Shown here: positions 16,029 to 24,574 of the stretch, one piece after another
Layout: the number at the start of each line of letters is the position of its first letter
Position numbering within the stretch: the first letter of the stretch is position 1
NCBI RefSeq assembly: GCF_031583025.1
Contig: NZ_CP134062.1
Location: 6,421,234 to 6,485,233, forward strand
Direction: 5' to 3'
From: Mycobacterium sp. Z3061
GTDB taxonomy: Bacteria > Actinomycetota > Actinomycetes > Mycobacteriales > Mycobacteriaceae
Length of the DNA stretch: 64,000 bases
The notes under the pieces: model-generated
Database searches by the model: none
Seen by the model: only the letters and a program-made list of their open reading frames with translations
What the model was told of the DNA's origin: nothing
Position numbers and translations under genes: made by a program

Positions 16029-17534
16029 CTAGAAGGGTGGGGGTTCGTTGTCGGGTGGGCCGGTGGCGGTGGTGCGGGCGTGGTGGTTGGCGCGGCGTTC
16101 GGCGGCCACGCGGGCGGCGCGGTCTTGGGTGCGGGTGCGGCGGCGGGTGGGCATCATCGCGGTGCGCTGGGCGCAGTAATCGGTGGGTGGGGTTTGGGCT
16201 TCGGGGGCGGGCATGCCGCCCACGGCGTGACACAGGCTGGGAAACAGCAGCGCGGAGCCGGGGGTGGTGACGTGGGTGTCCCCGCCGGGGCTGGTCAGGA
16301 TCAGGGTGCCGTCGGCGAGTTGTTTCTCGGTCCAGCCCCAGAAGGTTTTCATTAGATGATGGGTGCGGCAGTAACACTTCATGTTGCCGGCGTGGGTGGG
16401 CCCGCCCTGGGCCCAGGGGATGGTGTGGTCGAGGTCGCAGTGGGTGGCCGGCACCTCGCAGCCGGGCCAGCGGCACGTCAGGTCCCGGGCCCGCACGAAA
16501 TCGGCCAACGCCTGCGAAGGGTGGTAGTGGGGTTCGGGTGCGGCGTAGCCGGGGTGGATCAACGGCACCTGCTTGGCGGTCAACGCCAACTCGGCCAGCA
16601 GCTCGGGGGTGATCAGGTCCTCCCCACCGAGCAGGCACGCGGGGCTGTCGCTGCGCCCGGCCAGGGTGGCGGCTTCGGCGATCACATGAATCACCACCGG
16701 GCTGGCCGACTTGCGCCCGGCGGCGGTGCAGTCGACGCGGCCGCATTCACAGCCCAGCCGGGTGCCACCGGCGGCCAAGGCCCCCAGGGCGTCGGCGCGG
16801 CGCTGGGCGGTGGTGCGGGGATCGTTCGGGCAGACGGTGGCCGCCAGCGCTGAGAGCCGCGCATCGATGGCCTGGGCATCGGTGGCGCGCAGGCGTCCCT
16901 CGATCTGCGCCAGCCCGTTCAGGGGCGGGCTGATCCACACCTCCCGCTCGGCCTGAACCACCTCTGTGCGGCGGCGCAGCGCATCGGCATCGGCGCGGGC
17001 CACGATCGCATCCACCTTCGCCGAGAGCCGCCCCCGGCTCAGCGAGGGCCAGCGCGTCACCCGCGCGGCGACCGTGGCATCCACCGCCGCCAGCACCTGG
17101 GGGTCCTCGATCAGATCGGTGCGGTACACGATCGTCGTGAATGCCTCATAGTCGATGTCCCCGGCGCAGAACACCGCCGCCACCTGCGGTAGCCGCTCCC
17201 GCATCGCCCGGGCATAACGCACCTTGGTCTCCGCGCGGCCCTGACTGATCCGCAGCCCCGCCGCCACCTCCCCGGCCACCGCCTTGACCGTGTCGATCGC
17301 CCACTGCCCCCGCTCCCCACCGCCCACCAAACGGTGGGCGAACAACGCCCCGATCCCCACCAACTCCGCCGCCGCACCCTGATTGACCACCCGCGCCGCC
17401 CCACCAATACGCGCCACCCAGCCCACCGACTCCTCGGTCTGTTCCAGCAGCGCCCGCCGGTGAGCCACCACCTCCGCCAGGTAGCCGTCATATTCCGCCA
17501 ACCCACACGGAAGGCACGGCAACTTATCGAACAT
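16029..17534 (-). CDS. 13E12-family DUF222/HNH endonuclease-like protein
   Basis: A 501-residue protein of the mycobacterial 13E12 repeat family: N-terminal DUF222 domain (residues about 30-300, 'LRISQGRAETKVRYARAMRERL', 'GRLSAKVDAIVARADADALRRR') and a C-terminal HNH nuclease motif ('CRWPGCEVPATHCDLDHTIPW...GNMKCYCRTHHLMK') with zinc-binding Cys and His residues. The tail is Arg/His/Pro-rich and disordered. The ATG 'MFDKLPCLPCGL' is chosen; an in-frame codon 30 bp upstream is possible. A perfect LexA box overlaps this ATG, so the gene is very probably SOS-induced, as known for family members in M. tuberculosis. Its cellular role is unknown. Confidence 0.88.
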   Translation of the reverse strand: MFDKLPCLPCGLAEYDGYLAEVVAHRRALLEQTEESVGWVARIGGAARVVNQGAAAELVGIGALFAHRLVGGGERGQWAIDTVKAVAGEVAAGLRISQGRAETKVRYARAMRERLPQVAAVFCAGDIDYEAFTTIVYRTDLIEDPQVLAAVDATVAARVTRWPSLSRGRLSAKVDAIVARADADALRRRTEVVQAEREVWISPPLNGLAQIEGRLRATDAQAIDARLSALAATVCPNDPRTTAQRRADALGALAAGGTRLGCECGRVDCTAAGRKSASPVVIHVIAEAATLAGRSDSPACLLGGEDLITPELLAELALTAKQVPLIHPGYAAPEPHYHPSQALADFVRARDLTCRWPGCEVPATHCDLDHTIPWAQGGPTHAGNMKCYCRTHHLMKTFWGWTEKQLADGTLILTSPGGDTHVTTPGSALLFPSLCHAVGGMPAPEAQTPPTDYCAQRTAMMPTRRRTRTQDRAARVAAERRANHHARTTATGPPDNEPPPF

Positions 17535-17542
17535 ATGTTCGA
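17527..17542. promoter_or_regulatory. LexA (SOS) box, perfect 16-bp palindrome
   Basis: TCGAAC-ATAT-GTTCGA is an exact match to the mycobacterial SOS box TCGAAC-N4-GTTCGA and is fully palindromic, including the four central bases. The ATG of the 13E12-family gene lies in its centre (17534-17532), so bound LexA would cover the translation start and probably the transcription start. Confidence 0.9.
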
Positions 17543-17615
17543 GTATACCTGCTAGCACCGACAAGGTTCGGTGAGCGTTGATCGCTACCGGGGTGCAGGG
17601 ACGACGCGACCCATT

Positions 17616-18080
17616 TCAGAGCCGGTCTTTGACCGCCGCGGACAGCCGCGACCCGTCGGCCTTTCCCTCGGCTATTCCGGTCGCAACCTTCATCACCAGG
17701 CCCATCTCCTTCATCGAAGGCGCGTGGCCGAGCGTCTCGGCAACCTGGGCGATCGCGGTTTCGACGACGTCGACCACCTCCGCATCGGTCAGCGGCGTCG
17801 GCAGATACTCGTCGATGATGCGCGCCTCGGCATGCTCGTTGGCTGCCAGCTCACCGCGACCGTTCTGCGTGTATATCTCGGCGGCCTCACCGCGCTTGCG
17901 GGACTCCTTGGCGAGCACCTTGAGGACCTCGTCGTCGGAGAGCTCCTTGGCCTCCTTGCCCGAGACCTCTTCGGTCTGAATCGCGGCCAACAGCATGCGT
18001 AACGTCGCAGTGCGCAGCTTGTCCTGCGCTTTCATCGAGTCGGTCAGGTCGGCCCGCAGCCGGGATTTGAGTTCCGCCAT
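17616..18080 (-). CDS. GatB/YqeY domain protein (Rv3688c homologue)
   Basis: A 154-residue YqeY protein ('MAELKSRLRADLTDSMKAQDKLRTATLRMLLAAI', 'IIDEYLPTPLTDAEV', 'MGLVMKVATGIAEGKADGSRLSAAV'). The fold matches the tRNA-binding tail of GatB, and a link to tRNA-dependent amidation has been proposed but not proved. It is the first gene from the left that restores synteny with H37Rv. Divergent from the Pro-rich membrane gene. ATG start with family length. Confidence 0.93.
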   Translation of the reverse strand: MAELKSRLRADLTDSMKAQDKLRTATLRMLLAAIQTEEVSGKEAKELSDDEVLKVLAKESRKRGEAAEIYTQNGRGELAANEHAEARIIDEYLPTPLTDAEVVDVVETAIAQVAETLGHAPSMKEMGLVMKVATGIAEGKADGSRLSAAVKDRL

Positions 18081-18180
18081 TCAAGAGACGCTACGCGCTG
18101 CTCCGGGGACCTACATTGAGAAATGCACCAACCGCCGACAGGATGTACCCCATGACAACCGACGACAGCCGCCGCCTACG

Positions 18181-19476
18181 GTGAGCACGCTGCCGCCTGA
18201 ATACCCGGGTGAGGCCTCACCGGGACCGGCATACGAAACGCCGCCGGCTTACGGCCCGCCACCCGCATACGGCCCGCCACCGGCATACGGACCGCCACCG
18301 GCATACGGACCGGCCCCTGGATATGGCCCCGGCTACGGTCCTCCGCCCGGCTACGGCCAACCTCCGCCCGGCTACGGCCAACCCCCGCCCGGCTACGGAC
18401 CACCACCTGGCTACGGCCAACCGCCGTACGGACCACCACCGGGCTACAGCCCTCCGCCGCCGGGCTACGGCCAACCGCCTCCCGGCTACGGTCCGCCATT
18501 GATCCCGGGTGCGGTCAAGCCCGGCATCATCCCGCTGCGGCCGCTCACTCTGAGCGACATCTTCAACGGCGCGGTCGGCTATATCCGGGCCAATCCGAAG
18601 CCGACCCTGGGCATCACCGCCATGGTCGTCGTCGTCATGCAAGTCATCTCGCTGCTGGCGACCATCGGCCCACTGGCCGCCGCGAACTCGTTGCAGACCA
18701 ACAAGTCCGAGCCCAGCCTCGGAGCCCTCGGGGCGTGGACGGCGTCACTGGGCGGCAGCGCCCTGGTCAGCTGGCTGGGCAGCATGCTGCTCAGCGGGAT
18801 GTTGACCGTCATCGTCGGGCGCGCGGTCTTCGGCTCGCCGATCACCATCGCCGAAGCGTGGGCAAAGGTCCGCGGCCGGTTACTGGCCCTGCTCGGCCTG
18901 GCACTGCTGGAGGCCGTCGGGCTGGCCGTGATCATCGGCCTGGTGGTGGTGATCCTGATCGGCGTGGGCGTGGCCGCCAACGCCGGTGCAGCCGTGTTGC
19001 TCGGATTCCCGTTGCTGTTGCTGGTCATTGTGCTGCTGGCCTACGCGTATACCGTGCTGTTGTTCGCGCCGGTGCTGATCGTGCTGGAGCGGCTTCCGGT
19101 ATTCGACGCCATCACGAGGTCTTTCCGGTTGGTGCGCAACGGCTTTTGGCGGGTACTTGGCATCCGCGTGCTGGCGGCCATGGTGGTCGGCATCGTCGGC
19201 GGTGCGATCTCGGCACCGTTCAGCATCGTCGGCCAGGTGATGCTGATGGGCGCGTCAAGCACCACAACGCTATTGGTGGGCACCACCTTGTCGTCCATCG
19301 GAGGAGGAATCAGCCAGATCGTCACCACGCCGTTCGTCGCCGGCGTCGTCGTGCTGCTCTACACCGACCGTCGGATCCGTGCCGAGGCCTTCGACCTGGT
19401 GCTGCAAACCGGCGCCGCCGGCGGGCCGGCCGCCGTGGAATCCACCGACAACCTCTGGCTGACCCGGCCTTACTGA
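18181..19476 (+). CDS. proline-rich multi-pass membrane protein (Rv3689 homologue)
   Basis: About 431 residues from a GTG at 18181: a Pro/Tyr/Gly-rich cytoplasmic tail of some 110 residues with repeated 'PPAYG' and 'PPPGYGQ' units, then a DUF-type membrane domain with about six hydrophobic segments starting at 'LTLSDIFNGAVGYIRANPK'. The start is in doubt. An ATG at 18152 has a good AGGA site, but its frame ends after ten codons at a TGA that overlaps this GTG; 'MTTDDSRR' followed by a shift into the Pro-rich frame would look like the native N-terminus. Leads the MoxR/DUF58 operon (stop followed by GAGGAG and the next GTG). Confidence 0.82.
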   Translation: MSTLPPEYPGEASPGPAYETPPAYGPPPAYGPPPAYGPPPAYGPAPGYGPGYGPPPGYGQPPPGYGQPPPGYGPPPGYGQPPYGPPPGYSPPPPGYGQPPPGYGPPLIPGAVKPGIIPLRPLTLSDIFNGAVGYIRANPKPTLGITAMVVVVMQVISLLATIGPLAAANSLQTNKSEPSLGALGAWTASLGGSALVSWLGSMLLSGMLTVIVGRAVFGSPITIAEAWAKVRGRLLALLGLALLEAVGLAVIIGLVVVILIGVGVAANAGAAVLLGFPLLLLVIVLLAYAYTVLLFAPVLIVLERLPVFDAITRSFRLVRNGFWRVLGIRVLAAMVVGIVGGAISAPFSIVGQVMLMGASSTTTLLVGTTLSSIGGGISQIVTTPFVAGVVVLLYTDRRIRAEAFDLVLQTGAAGGPAAVESTDNLWLTRPY

Positions 19477-19484
19477 GGAGCACA

Positions 19485-20135
19485 GTGCCCGCCATCGACA
19501 TCGACCGCGATGCCGCGCACGATGCTGCGCAGCGCGAGTTGAACAAGCCGATCTACCCCAGGCCGTCGTTGACCGACGAAATCATGGACAAGATCAATGA
19601 ATTCCTGTTCAAGCTCATCCTGAAGACTTCGCACATATCCGGCGGATGGTTCACCGTCACCGTGCTGGTGATCCTGGCGGCCATCGCGATCTTCGTCGCA
19701 ATCCGTATCGCGCGGCGCACCATGCGCACCAACCGCGGCGGTGACTACGAACTCTTCGACGCCGGCCAATTGACCGCGGCTCAGCATCGTGCGACCGCGG
19801 AATCTTTTGCCGCCGATGGTAATTGGGCGGCAGCAATCCGACATCGGCTGCGCGCGGTGGCCCGCGAGCTGGAGGAGACGGGCGTACTGACCCAGGTTCC
19901 CGGCCGCACCGCCAACGAGCTGGCCCACGACGCCGGCGAAGCACTGCCCCATCTGGCAGCGGAATTGTCGCAAGCGGCAACGGCTTTCAACGACGTCACC
20001 TACGGCGAGCGTCCCGGAACCCAGGCCGCATACCAGATGATCGCCGATCTCGACGACCATCTGCGGTCGAGGTCCGCCACATCTCCCGTCGTCGCGCAGG
20101 CCGCGGCACCGGACTCGTGGGCGAAGGTCCGGTGA
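19485..20135 (+). CDS. single-pass membrane protein with DUF4129 domain (Rv3690 homologue)
   Basis: 216 residues from a GTG preceded by GAGGAG. One transmembrane helix ('WFTVTVLVILAAIAIFVAI', about residues 46-66) is followed by a cytoplasmic DUF4129-like domain ('LTAAQHRATAESFAADGNWAAAIRHRLRAVARELEETGVL...GRTANELAHDAG'). DUF4129 proteins accompany MoxR ATPases and DUF58 proteins. The stop overlaps the next GTG by 4 bp. Confidence 0.88.
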   Translation: MPAIDIDRDAAHDAAQRELNKPIYPRPSLTDEIMDKINEFLFKLILKTSHISGGWFTVTVLVILAAIAIFVAIRIARRTMRTNRGGDYELFDAGQLTAAQHRATAESFAADGNWAAAIRHRLRAVARELEETGVLTQVPGRTANELAHDAGEALPHLAAELSQAATAFNDVTYGERPGTQAAYQMIADLDDHLRSRSATSPVVAQAAAPDSWAKVR

Positions 20136-21274
20136 CGGGCACCCTTCCCGGTGCGCCAACCGGCACCGCGCAGCGACGCCGCCCCTGGCGCGGGGTGTTG
20201 CTCACGCTGGCGGCCCTGGCCGTCGTCGCGTCGATCACCACGTACCTCACGGCGCCGCGACCCGGCGGCACGATGGACCCCGAGGCCACCAGCCCGGCCG
20301 GCGCGCACGCTCTGGTGACACTGCTGCGCGAGGCCGGCGTCGACGTGGTGGTGGCCGGCACCGTCGCCGAGGTCCAGCGCGCGGCGCGGGCGGACACGCT
20401 GCTGTTGGTGGCGCAGTCGCAGCACGTGACCGACAATTCGTTGCTGCACGACCTGGCCGACGTCCCGGGGGATCTGCTGCTGGTCGACCCCACGTCGCGC
20501 ACCCGCGCGGCACTGACACCGAAGCTGCGTGTCGGGGCCGCCAGCAATTTGGAGAACGAACCGAATTGCCAGCTGCCGCAGGCTAATCGAGCCGGTTCGG
20601 TCAACCTGGGATCCAGCGACGCGTACCGGGCGACAGGCGACCTCGACCTGGTCAGCTGCTACGGCGGGGCACTGGTCAGCTACCGCGACGGGGGCCGCAC
20701 CGTCACCGTGGTGGGCACCAGCCACTTCATGCAGAACGACGGGCTTCTGGAAGAAGGCAACGCGGCGCTGGCCATGAATCTCGCGGGCACCCGGTCCCGG
20801 CTGATCTGGTACGCCCCACAGCGGGTCGAGGGACACACGTCGGCGCCGGGATCGATCATGGACCTGATTCCGGAGAACGTGACGTGGATGGTCTGGCAGC
20901 TTTGGCTGGTGGTGATCCTGGTCGCGTTGTGGAAAGGCCGCCGGATCGGCCCGCTGGTCGCCGAAGAACTCCCCGTGGTGGTGCGCGCCTCGGAGACGGT
21001 GGAGGGCCGCGGCCGCCTCTACCGCTCACGGCGGGCCCGCGACCGTGCCGCGGAAGCACTGCGCACGGCGGCGCTGCAACGCCTGGTCCCCCGGCTCGGC
21101 CTGGGACCCAATGCGGCGCCACCCGCGGTGGTGATGACGGTGGCACAGCGCAGTGGCGCCGACCCGGACTTCGTCCAGTACCACTTGTTCGGCCCCCCGC
21201 CGGCCAATGACTCCGACCTACTCCACCTAGCCCGAGCGCTCGACGACATCGAAAGGCAGGTCACCCACTCGTGA
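20132..21274 (+). CDS. DUF4350 membrane protein (Rv3691 homologue)
   Basis: 380 residues from a GTG overlapping the previous stop (GTGA). Hydrophobic helix near residues 20-38 ('GVLLTLAALAVVASITTYL'), an extracytoplasmic DUF4350 domain ('TSPAGAHALVTLLREAGVDVVV', 'DLLLVDPTSRTR', 'VVGTSHFMQNDGLLEEGNAALAMNL'), then a second helix ('VWQLWLVVILVALWKG') and a cytoplasmic tail. Middle gene of the MoxR cluster; its stop overlaps moxR2. Confidence 0.88.
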   Translation: MTGTLPGAPTGTAQRRRPWRGVLLTLAALAVVASITTYLTAPRPGGTMDPEATSPAGAHALVTLLREAGVDVVVAGTVAEVQRAARADTLLLVAQSQHVTDNSLLHDLADVPGDLLLVDPTSRTRAALTPKLRVGAASNLENEPNCQLPQANRAGSVNLGSSDAYRATGDLDLVSCYGGALVSYRDGGRTVTVVGTSHFMQNDGLLEEGNAALAMNLAGTRSRLIWYAPQRVEGHTSAPGSIMDLIPENVTWMVWQLWLVVILVALWKGRRIGPLVAEELPVVVRASETVEGRGRLYRSRRARDRAAEALRTAALQRLVPRLGLGPNAAPPAVVMTVAQRSGADPDFVQYHLFGPPPANDSDLLHLARALDDIERQVTHS

Positions 21275-22224
21275 CAGAACCGGATTCCGCCCGCGAGGCA
21301 TTGCTGGGATTGCGCGCCGAGATCGGCAAAGCGGTCGTGGGACAGGAAGGCGTCGTCAGCGGCCTGGTGATCGCTTTGTTGTGCCGCGGCCACGTGCTGC
21401 TGGAAGGCGTTCCCGGCGTGGCCAAGACGCTGATGATCCGCGCCATGGCCGCTGCGCTGCAGCTGGAGTTCAAGCGGGTCCAGTTCACCCCGGACCTGAT
21501 GCCCGGTGACGTCACCGGATCGCTGGTCTACGACACCCACACCGCGGAGTTCGCCTTCCGGCCGGGCCCGGTGTTCACCAATCTGCTGCTGGCCGACGAG
21601 ATCAACCGCACGCCACCCAAGACACAAGCGGCGCTGCTCGAGGCGATGGAGGAGCGCCAGGTCAGCGTGGACGGTGAGCCGAAACCGCTGCCCGACCCGT
21701 TCATCGTCGCCGCCACCCAGAACCCGATCGAGTACGAGGGCACCTACCAACTGCCCGAAGCCCAACTCGACCGCTTCCTGCTCAAATTGAATGTCACACT
21801 GCCGCCCCGCGATGCCGAGATCGCCATCCTCAGCCGGCACGCGCATGGTTTCGATCCGCGCGACCTGTCCGCGATCAAGCCCGTAGCGGGACCGGCCGAG
21901 CTGGCGGCCGGCCGCGAAGCGGTGCGTCAGGTGCTGATCGCCGACGAGGTGCTGGGCTACATCGTCGACATCGTCGGCGCTACCCGCTCCTCCCCCGCCC
22001 TGCAGCTGGGGGTCTCACCCCGCGGGGCCACCGCCCTGCTCGGCACCGCCCGGTCCTGGGCCTGGCTGTCCGGACGCAACTACGTCACCCCCGACGACGT
22101 GAAGGCGATGGCCCGCCCGACGCTGCGGCACCGGGTCATGCTGCGTCCGGAAGCCGAGCTCGAGGGCGCCACACCCGACGGCGTGCTGGACGGCATCCTG
22201 GCCTCGGTCCCGGTGCCACGCTAG
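21271..22224 (+). CDS. moxR2: MoxR-family AAA+ ATPase (Rv3692 homologue)
   Basis: 317 residues: Walker A 'LLEGVPGVAKTLMIRAMA', Walker B 'NLLLADEINRTPPKTQAALLEAMEE', sensor 1 'FIVAATQNPIEYEGTYQLPEAQLDRF' and a lid domain. MoxR ATPases work with DUF58 and VWA-type proteins as chaperones or assembly factors for membrane or secreted complexes. The client of this cluster is not known. It is coupled on both sides (GTGA overlap before, 1-bp overlap with the DUF58 gene after). Confidence 0.94.
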   Translation: MTEPDSAREALLGLRAEIGKAVVGQEGVVSGLVIALLCRGHVLLEGVPGVAKTLMIRAMAAALQLEFKRVQFTPDLMPGDVTGSLVYDTHTAEFAFRPGPVFTNLLLADEINRTPPKTQAALLEAMEERQVSVDGEPKPLPDPFIVAATQNPIEYEGTYQLPEAQLDRFLLKLNVTLPPRDAEIAILSRHAHGFDPRDLSAIKPVAGPAELAAGREAVRQVLIADEVLGYIVDIVGATRSSPALQLGVSPRGATALLGTARSWAWLSGRNYVTPDDVKAMARPTLRHRVMLRPEAELEGATPDGVLDGILASVPVPR

Positions 22225-23546
22225 TGATCCTCACCGGCCGCACCGGACTGCTCGCGCTCGTCTGCGTCCTGCCGATCGCGGTATCACCATGGCCGGCAAG
22301 GGCTTTCGCGATCCTTCTGGCTGTGTTGGCGATTCTGGTCAGCATTGACGTGATGCTGGCCGCCAGTCCCCGCCGGCTGCGCTTCACCCGATCGCCCAAC
22401 GGTTCGGTCCGGTTGGGTCAACCTGTGGACGCGGGTCTGGCTATCCACAACGACGGCCGCCGCCGCTTCCGCGGCCAGGTGCGCGATGCGTGGCCGCCCA
22501 GTGCCCGGGGCGAGCCGCGTACCCACCGTTTGAGCATCGCGTCCGGGCAGAGCCAGCAGGTGCACACGCACCTACGGCCGGTTCGGCGCGGCGATCAACG
22601 CGCCGCGCTGGTGACGGCGCGCTCCATCGGGCCGCTGGGTTTCGCGGGCCGGCAGAGTTCGCAACGGGTGCCCGGCCAGATGCGGGTGTTGCCGCCTTTC
22701 CTGTCCCGCAAGCACCTGCCGTCGCGCCTGGCGAGGCTGCGGGAGATCGACGGACTGCTACCGACGCTGATCCGGGGGCAGGGCACCGAATTCGATTCGC
22801 TGCGTGAGTATGTCGTCGGTGACGACGTTCGCTCGATCGACTGGCGGGCCAGCGCCCGGCGCAGCGACGTCATGGTCCGCACCTGGCGGCCCGAACGGGA
22901 TCGGCGCGTGGTGATCGTGCTCGACACCGGACGGATGGCGGCCGGACGCGTCGGTGTCGACCCCACGGCGGCCGACCCGGCCGGCTGGCCCCGACTGGAC
23001 TGGGCGATGGACGCCGCGCTGTTGTTGGCGGCGTTGGCATCTCGCGCCGGTGACCACGTCGACTTCCTGGCTCATGACCGGGTGAGCCGGGCCGCCGTTT
23101 TCGGTGCGTCGCGTACCGAACTGCTTGCCCAACTGGTCGACGCGATGGCCCCGCTGCAACCGGCGCTCATCGAATCCGATTGGCGGGCAATGGTTGCCGC
23201 GATTCTGCGGCGGACCCGGCGGCGGTCGCTGGTGGTGTTGCTCACCGACCTGAACTCGACCGCCCTCGACGAGGGCTTGCTGCCGATGATTCCGCAGTTG
23301 TCGGCCAAGCACCATGTGCTGGTTGCCGCCGTGTCCGACCCACGCGTCGACGAACTCGCGGCCGGGCGCAGCGACGCGGCCGCGGTGTACGACGCGGCGG
23401 CGGCCGAACGGTCCCGCAACGAGCGGCGGGCCATCGCCTCGCGGCTGCGGCGCAGCGGGGTGGAAGTCGTCGACGCACCACCCACCGACATCGCACCCAG
23501 CCTCGCCGACCGCTATCTGGCCATGAAGGCGACCGGGCAGCTCTGA
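22224..23546 (+). CDS. DUF58 domain protein (Rv3693 homologue)
   Basis: 440 residues. Two N-terminal membrane helices, a beta-rich region, then the DUF58 core 'GQGTEFDSLREYVVGDDVRS' followed by 'IDWRASARRSDVMVRTW' and a VWA-like fold ('RRVVIVLDTGRMA', 'SLVVLLTDLNST'). The GTG start shares a base with the moxR2 stop. DUF58 proteins pair with MoxR. Last gene of the operon, ending directly against the convergent SpoIIM gene. Confidence 0.92.
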   Translation: MILTGRTGLLALVCVLPIAVSPWPARAFAILLAVLAILVSIDVMLAASPRRLRFTRSPNGSVRLGQPVDAGLAIHNDGRRRFRGQVRDAWPPSARGEPRTHRLSIASGQSQQVHTHLRPVRRGDQRAALVTARSIGPLGFAGRQSSQRVPGQMRVLPPFLSRKHLPSRLARLREIDGLLPTLIRGQGTEFDSLREYVVGDDVRSIDWRASARRSDVMVRTWRPERDRRVVIVLDTGRMAAGRVGVDPTAADPAGWPRLDWAMDAALLLAALASRAGDHVDFLAHDRVSRAAVFGASRTELLAQLVDAMAPLQPALIESDWRAMVAAILRRTRRRSLVVLLTDLNSTALDEGLLPMIPQLSAKHHVLVAAVSDPRVDELAAGRSDAAAVYDAAAAERSRNERRAIASRLRRSGVEVVDAPPTDIAPSLADRYLAMKATGQL

Positions 23547-24539
23547 CTACCCGGTGGGGACGTAGTCCGGGGCGTCCTCGATATCGCCGGTCTCACCGGC
23601 AGCAACACCCCGGCGTCCGAAGTAGACGATGTAGGCCAGGAACGCCGCCTCGGCAAGGACGCCGATGGCGATACGCGCGAACGTCGGCAACGGCGACGGC
23701 GTCACCATCGCTTCGATCAACCCCGACACCAGCAACACCCCCACCAGTCCCACGGCAACCGAGACCACGCCGCGGCCTTCCTCGGCCAGAACCTGGCCAC
23801 GCGGCCGATCACCGGGCGAAATCACCGACCACCCCAACCGCATCCCCACGGCGGCGGCCAGGAACACCGCCGTCAGCTCCAGCAGGCCGTGCGGCAGCAG
23901 CAAACCCAGCAGCAAGCCACCCTTGCCCGCCGGGAACATCAGACCGGCGATGACCCCCACGTTGGCGGCGTTCTGGAACAGCACGAACGGTATCGGCACA
24001 CCGAGCACCACCGACATCGCGATGCATTTGGCAGCCACCCACGAGTTGTTCACCCAGACCTGCAGGGCGAACGCCCCGGCGGGGTGCTCGCTGTAGTAAG
24101 ACTCCACGTCGTGGTTGATGAGTTGGTCGATGTCAGCCGGCGTCCCGACGACCGACTGCACCTCGGGACTGCCGGCCACCCAGAACGCCATGACCACGAC
24201 CACCGCGAAGAACGCCACGGCCGTCGCTGACCACCATCGCCAGGAACGGTAGGCGACCACCGGAAAGGACACTGTCCAGAAGCGGACGAAGGTACTGGTC
24301 AAGGGGGCATGGGCGCCGGTGACCGCGGACCGGGCTCGCGCCACCAGGCTGGACAGCCGGCCGGTGATCAGCGAATCCGACGACACCGACCGCAGGATCG
24401 ACAGATGCGTGGACACCCGCTGATACAGCTCGACGAGTTCATCGATCTCGGCGCCCGTCAGCGAACGCCGCTTCTTGATCAACTGGTCGAGCCGGTCCCA
24501 GGTGCCTCGATGGGTGAGCAGGAACGCGTCGACGTCCAC
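23547..24539 (-). CDS. SpoIIM-like stage II sporulation membrane protein family (Rv3694c homologue)
   Basis: 330 residues with a helical N-terminus ('LLTHRGTWDRLDQLIKKRRSLTGAEIDELVELYQRVSTHLSILRS') and five to six transmembrane helices in the SpoIIM pattern ('IPFVLFQNAANVGVIAGLMF', 'LLLPHGLLELTAVFLAAAVGMRLGWSVISPG'). Mycobacteria do not sporulate; the homologue probably helps membrane or cell-wall remodelling together with the RDD protein and the MoxR cluster next door (inference). GTG start. Divergent from the RDD gene by 35 bp. Confidence 0.88.
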   Translation of the reverse strand: MDVDAFLLTHRGTWDRLDQLIKKRRSLTGAEIDELVELYQRVSTHLSILRSVSSDSLITGRLSSLVARARSAVTGAHAPLTSTFVRFWTVSFPVVAYRSWRWWSATAVAFFAVVVVMAFWVAGSPEVQSVVGTPADIDQLINHDVESYYSEHPAGAFALQVWVNNSWVAAKCIAMSVVLGVPIPFVLFQNAANVGVIAGLMFPAGKGGLLLGLLLPHGLLELTAVFLAAAVGMRLGWSVISPGDRPRGQVLAEEGRGVVSVAVGLVGVLLVSGLIEAMVTPSPLPTFARIAIGVLAEAAFLAYIVYFGRRGVAAGETGDIEDAPDYVPTG

Positions 24540-24574
24540 TTGGGCAGCCTACCCAGCCTGTAGCGTTTCGGGTT

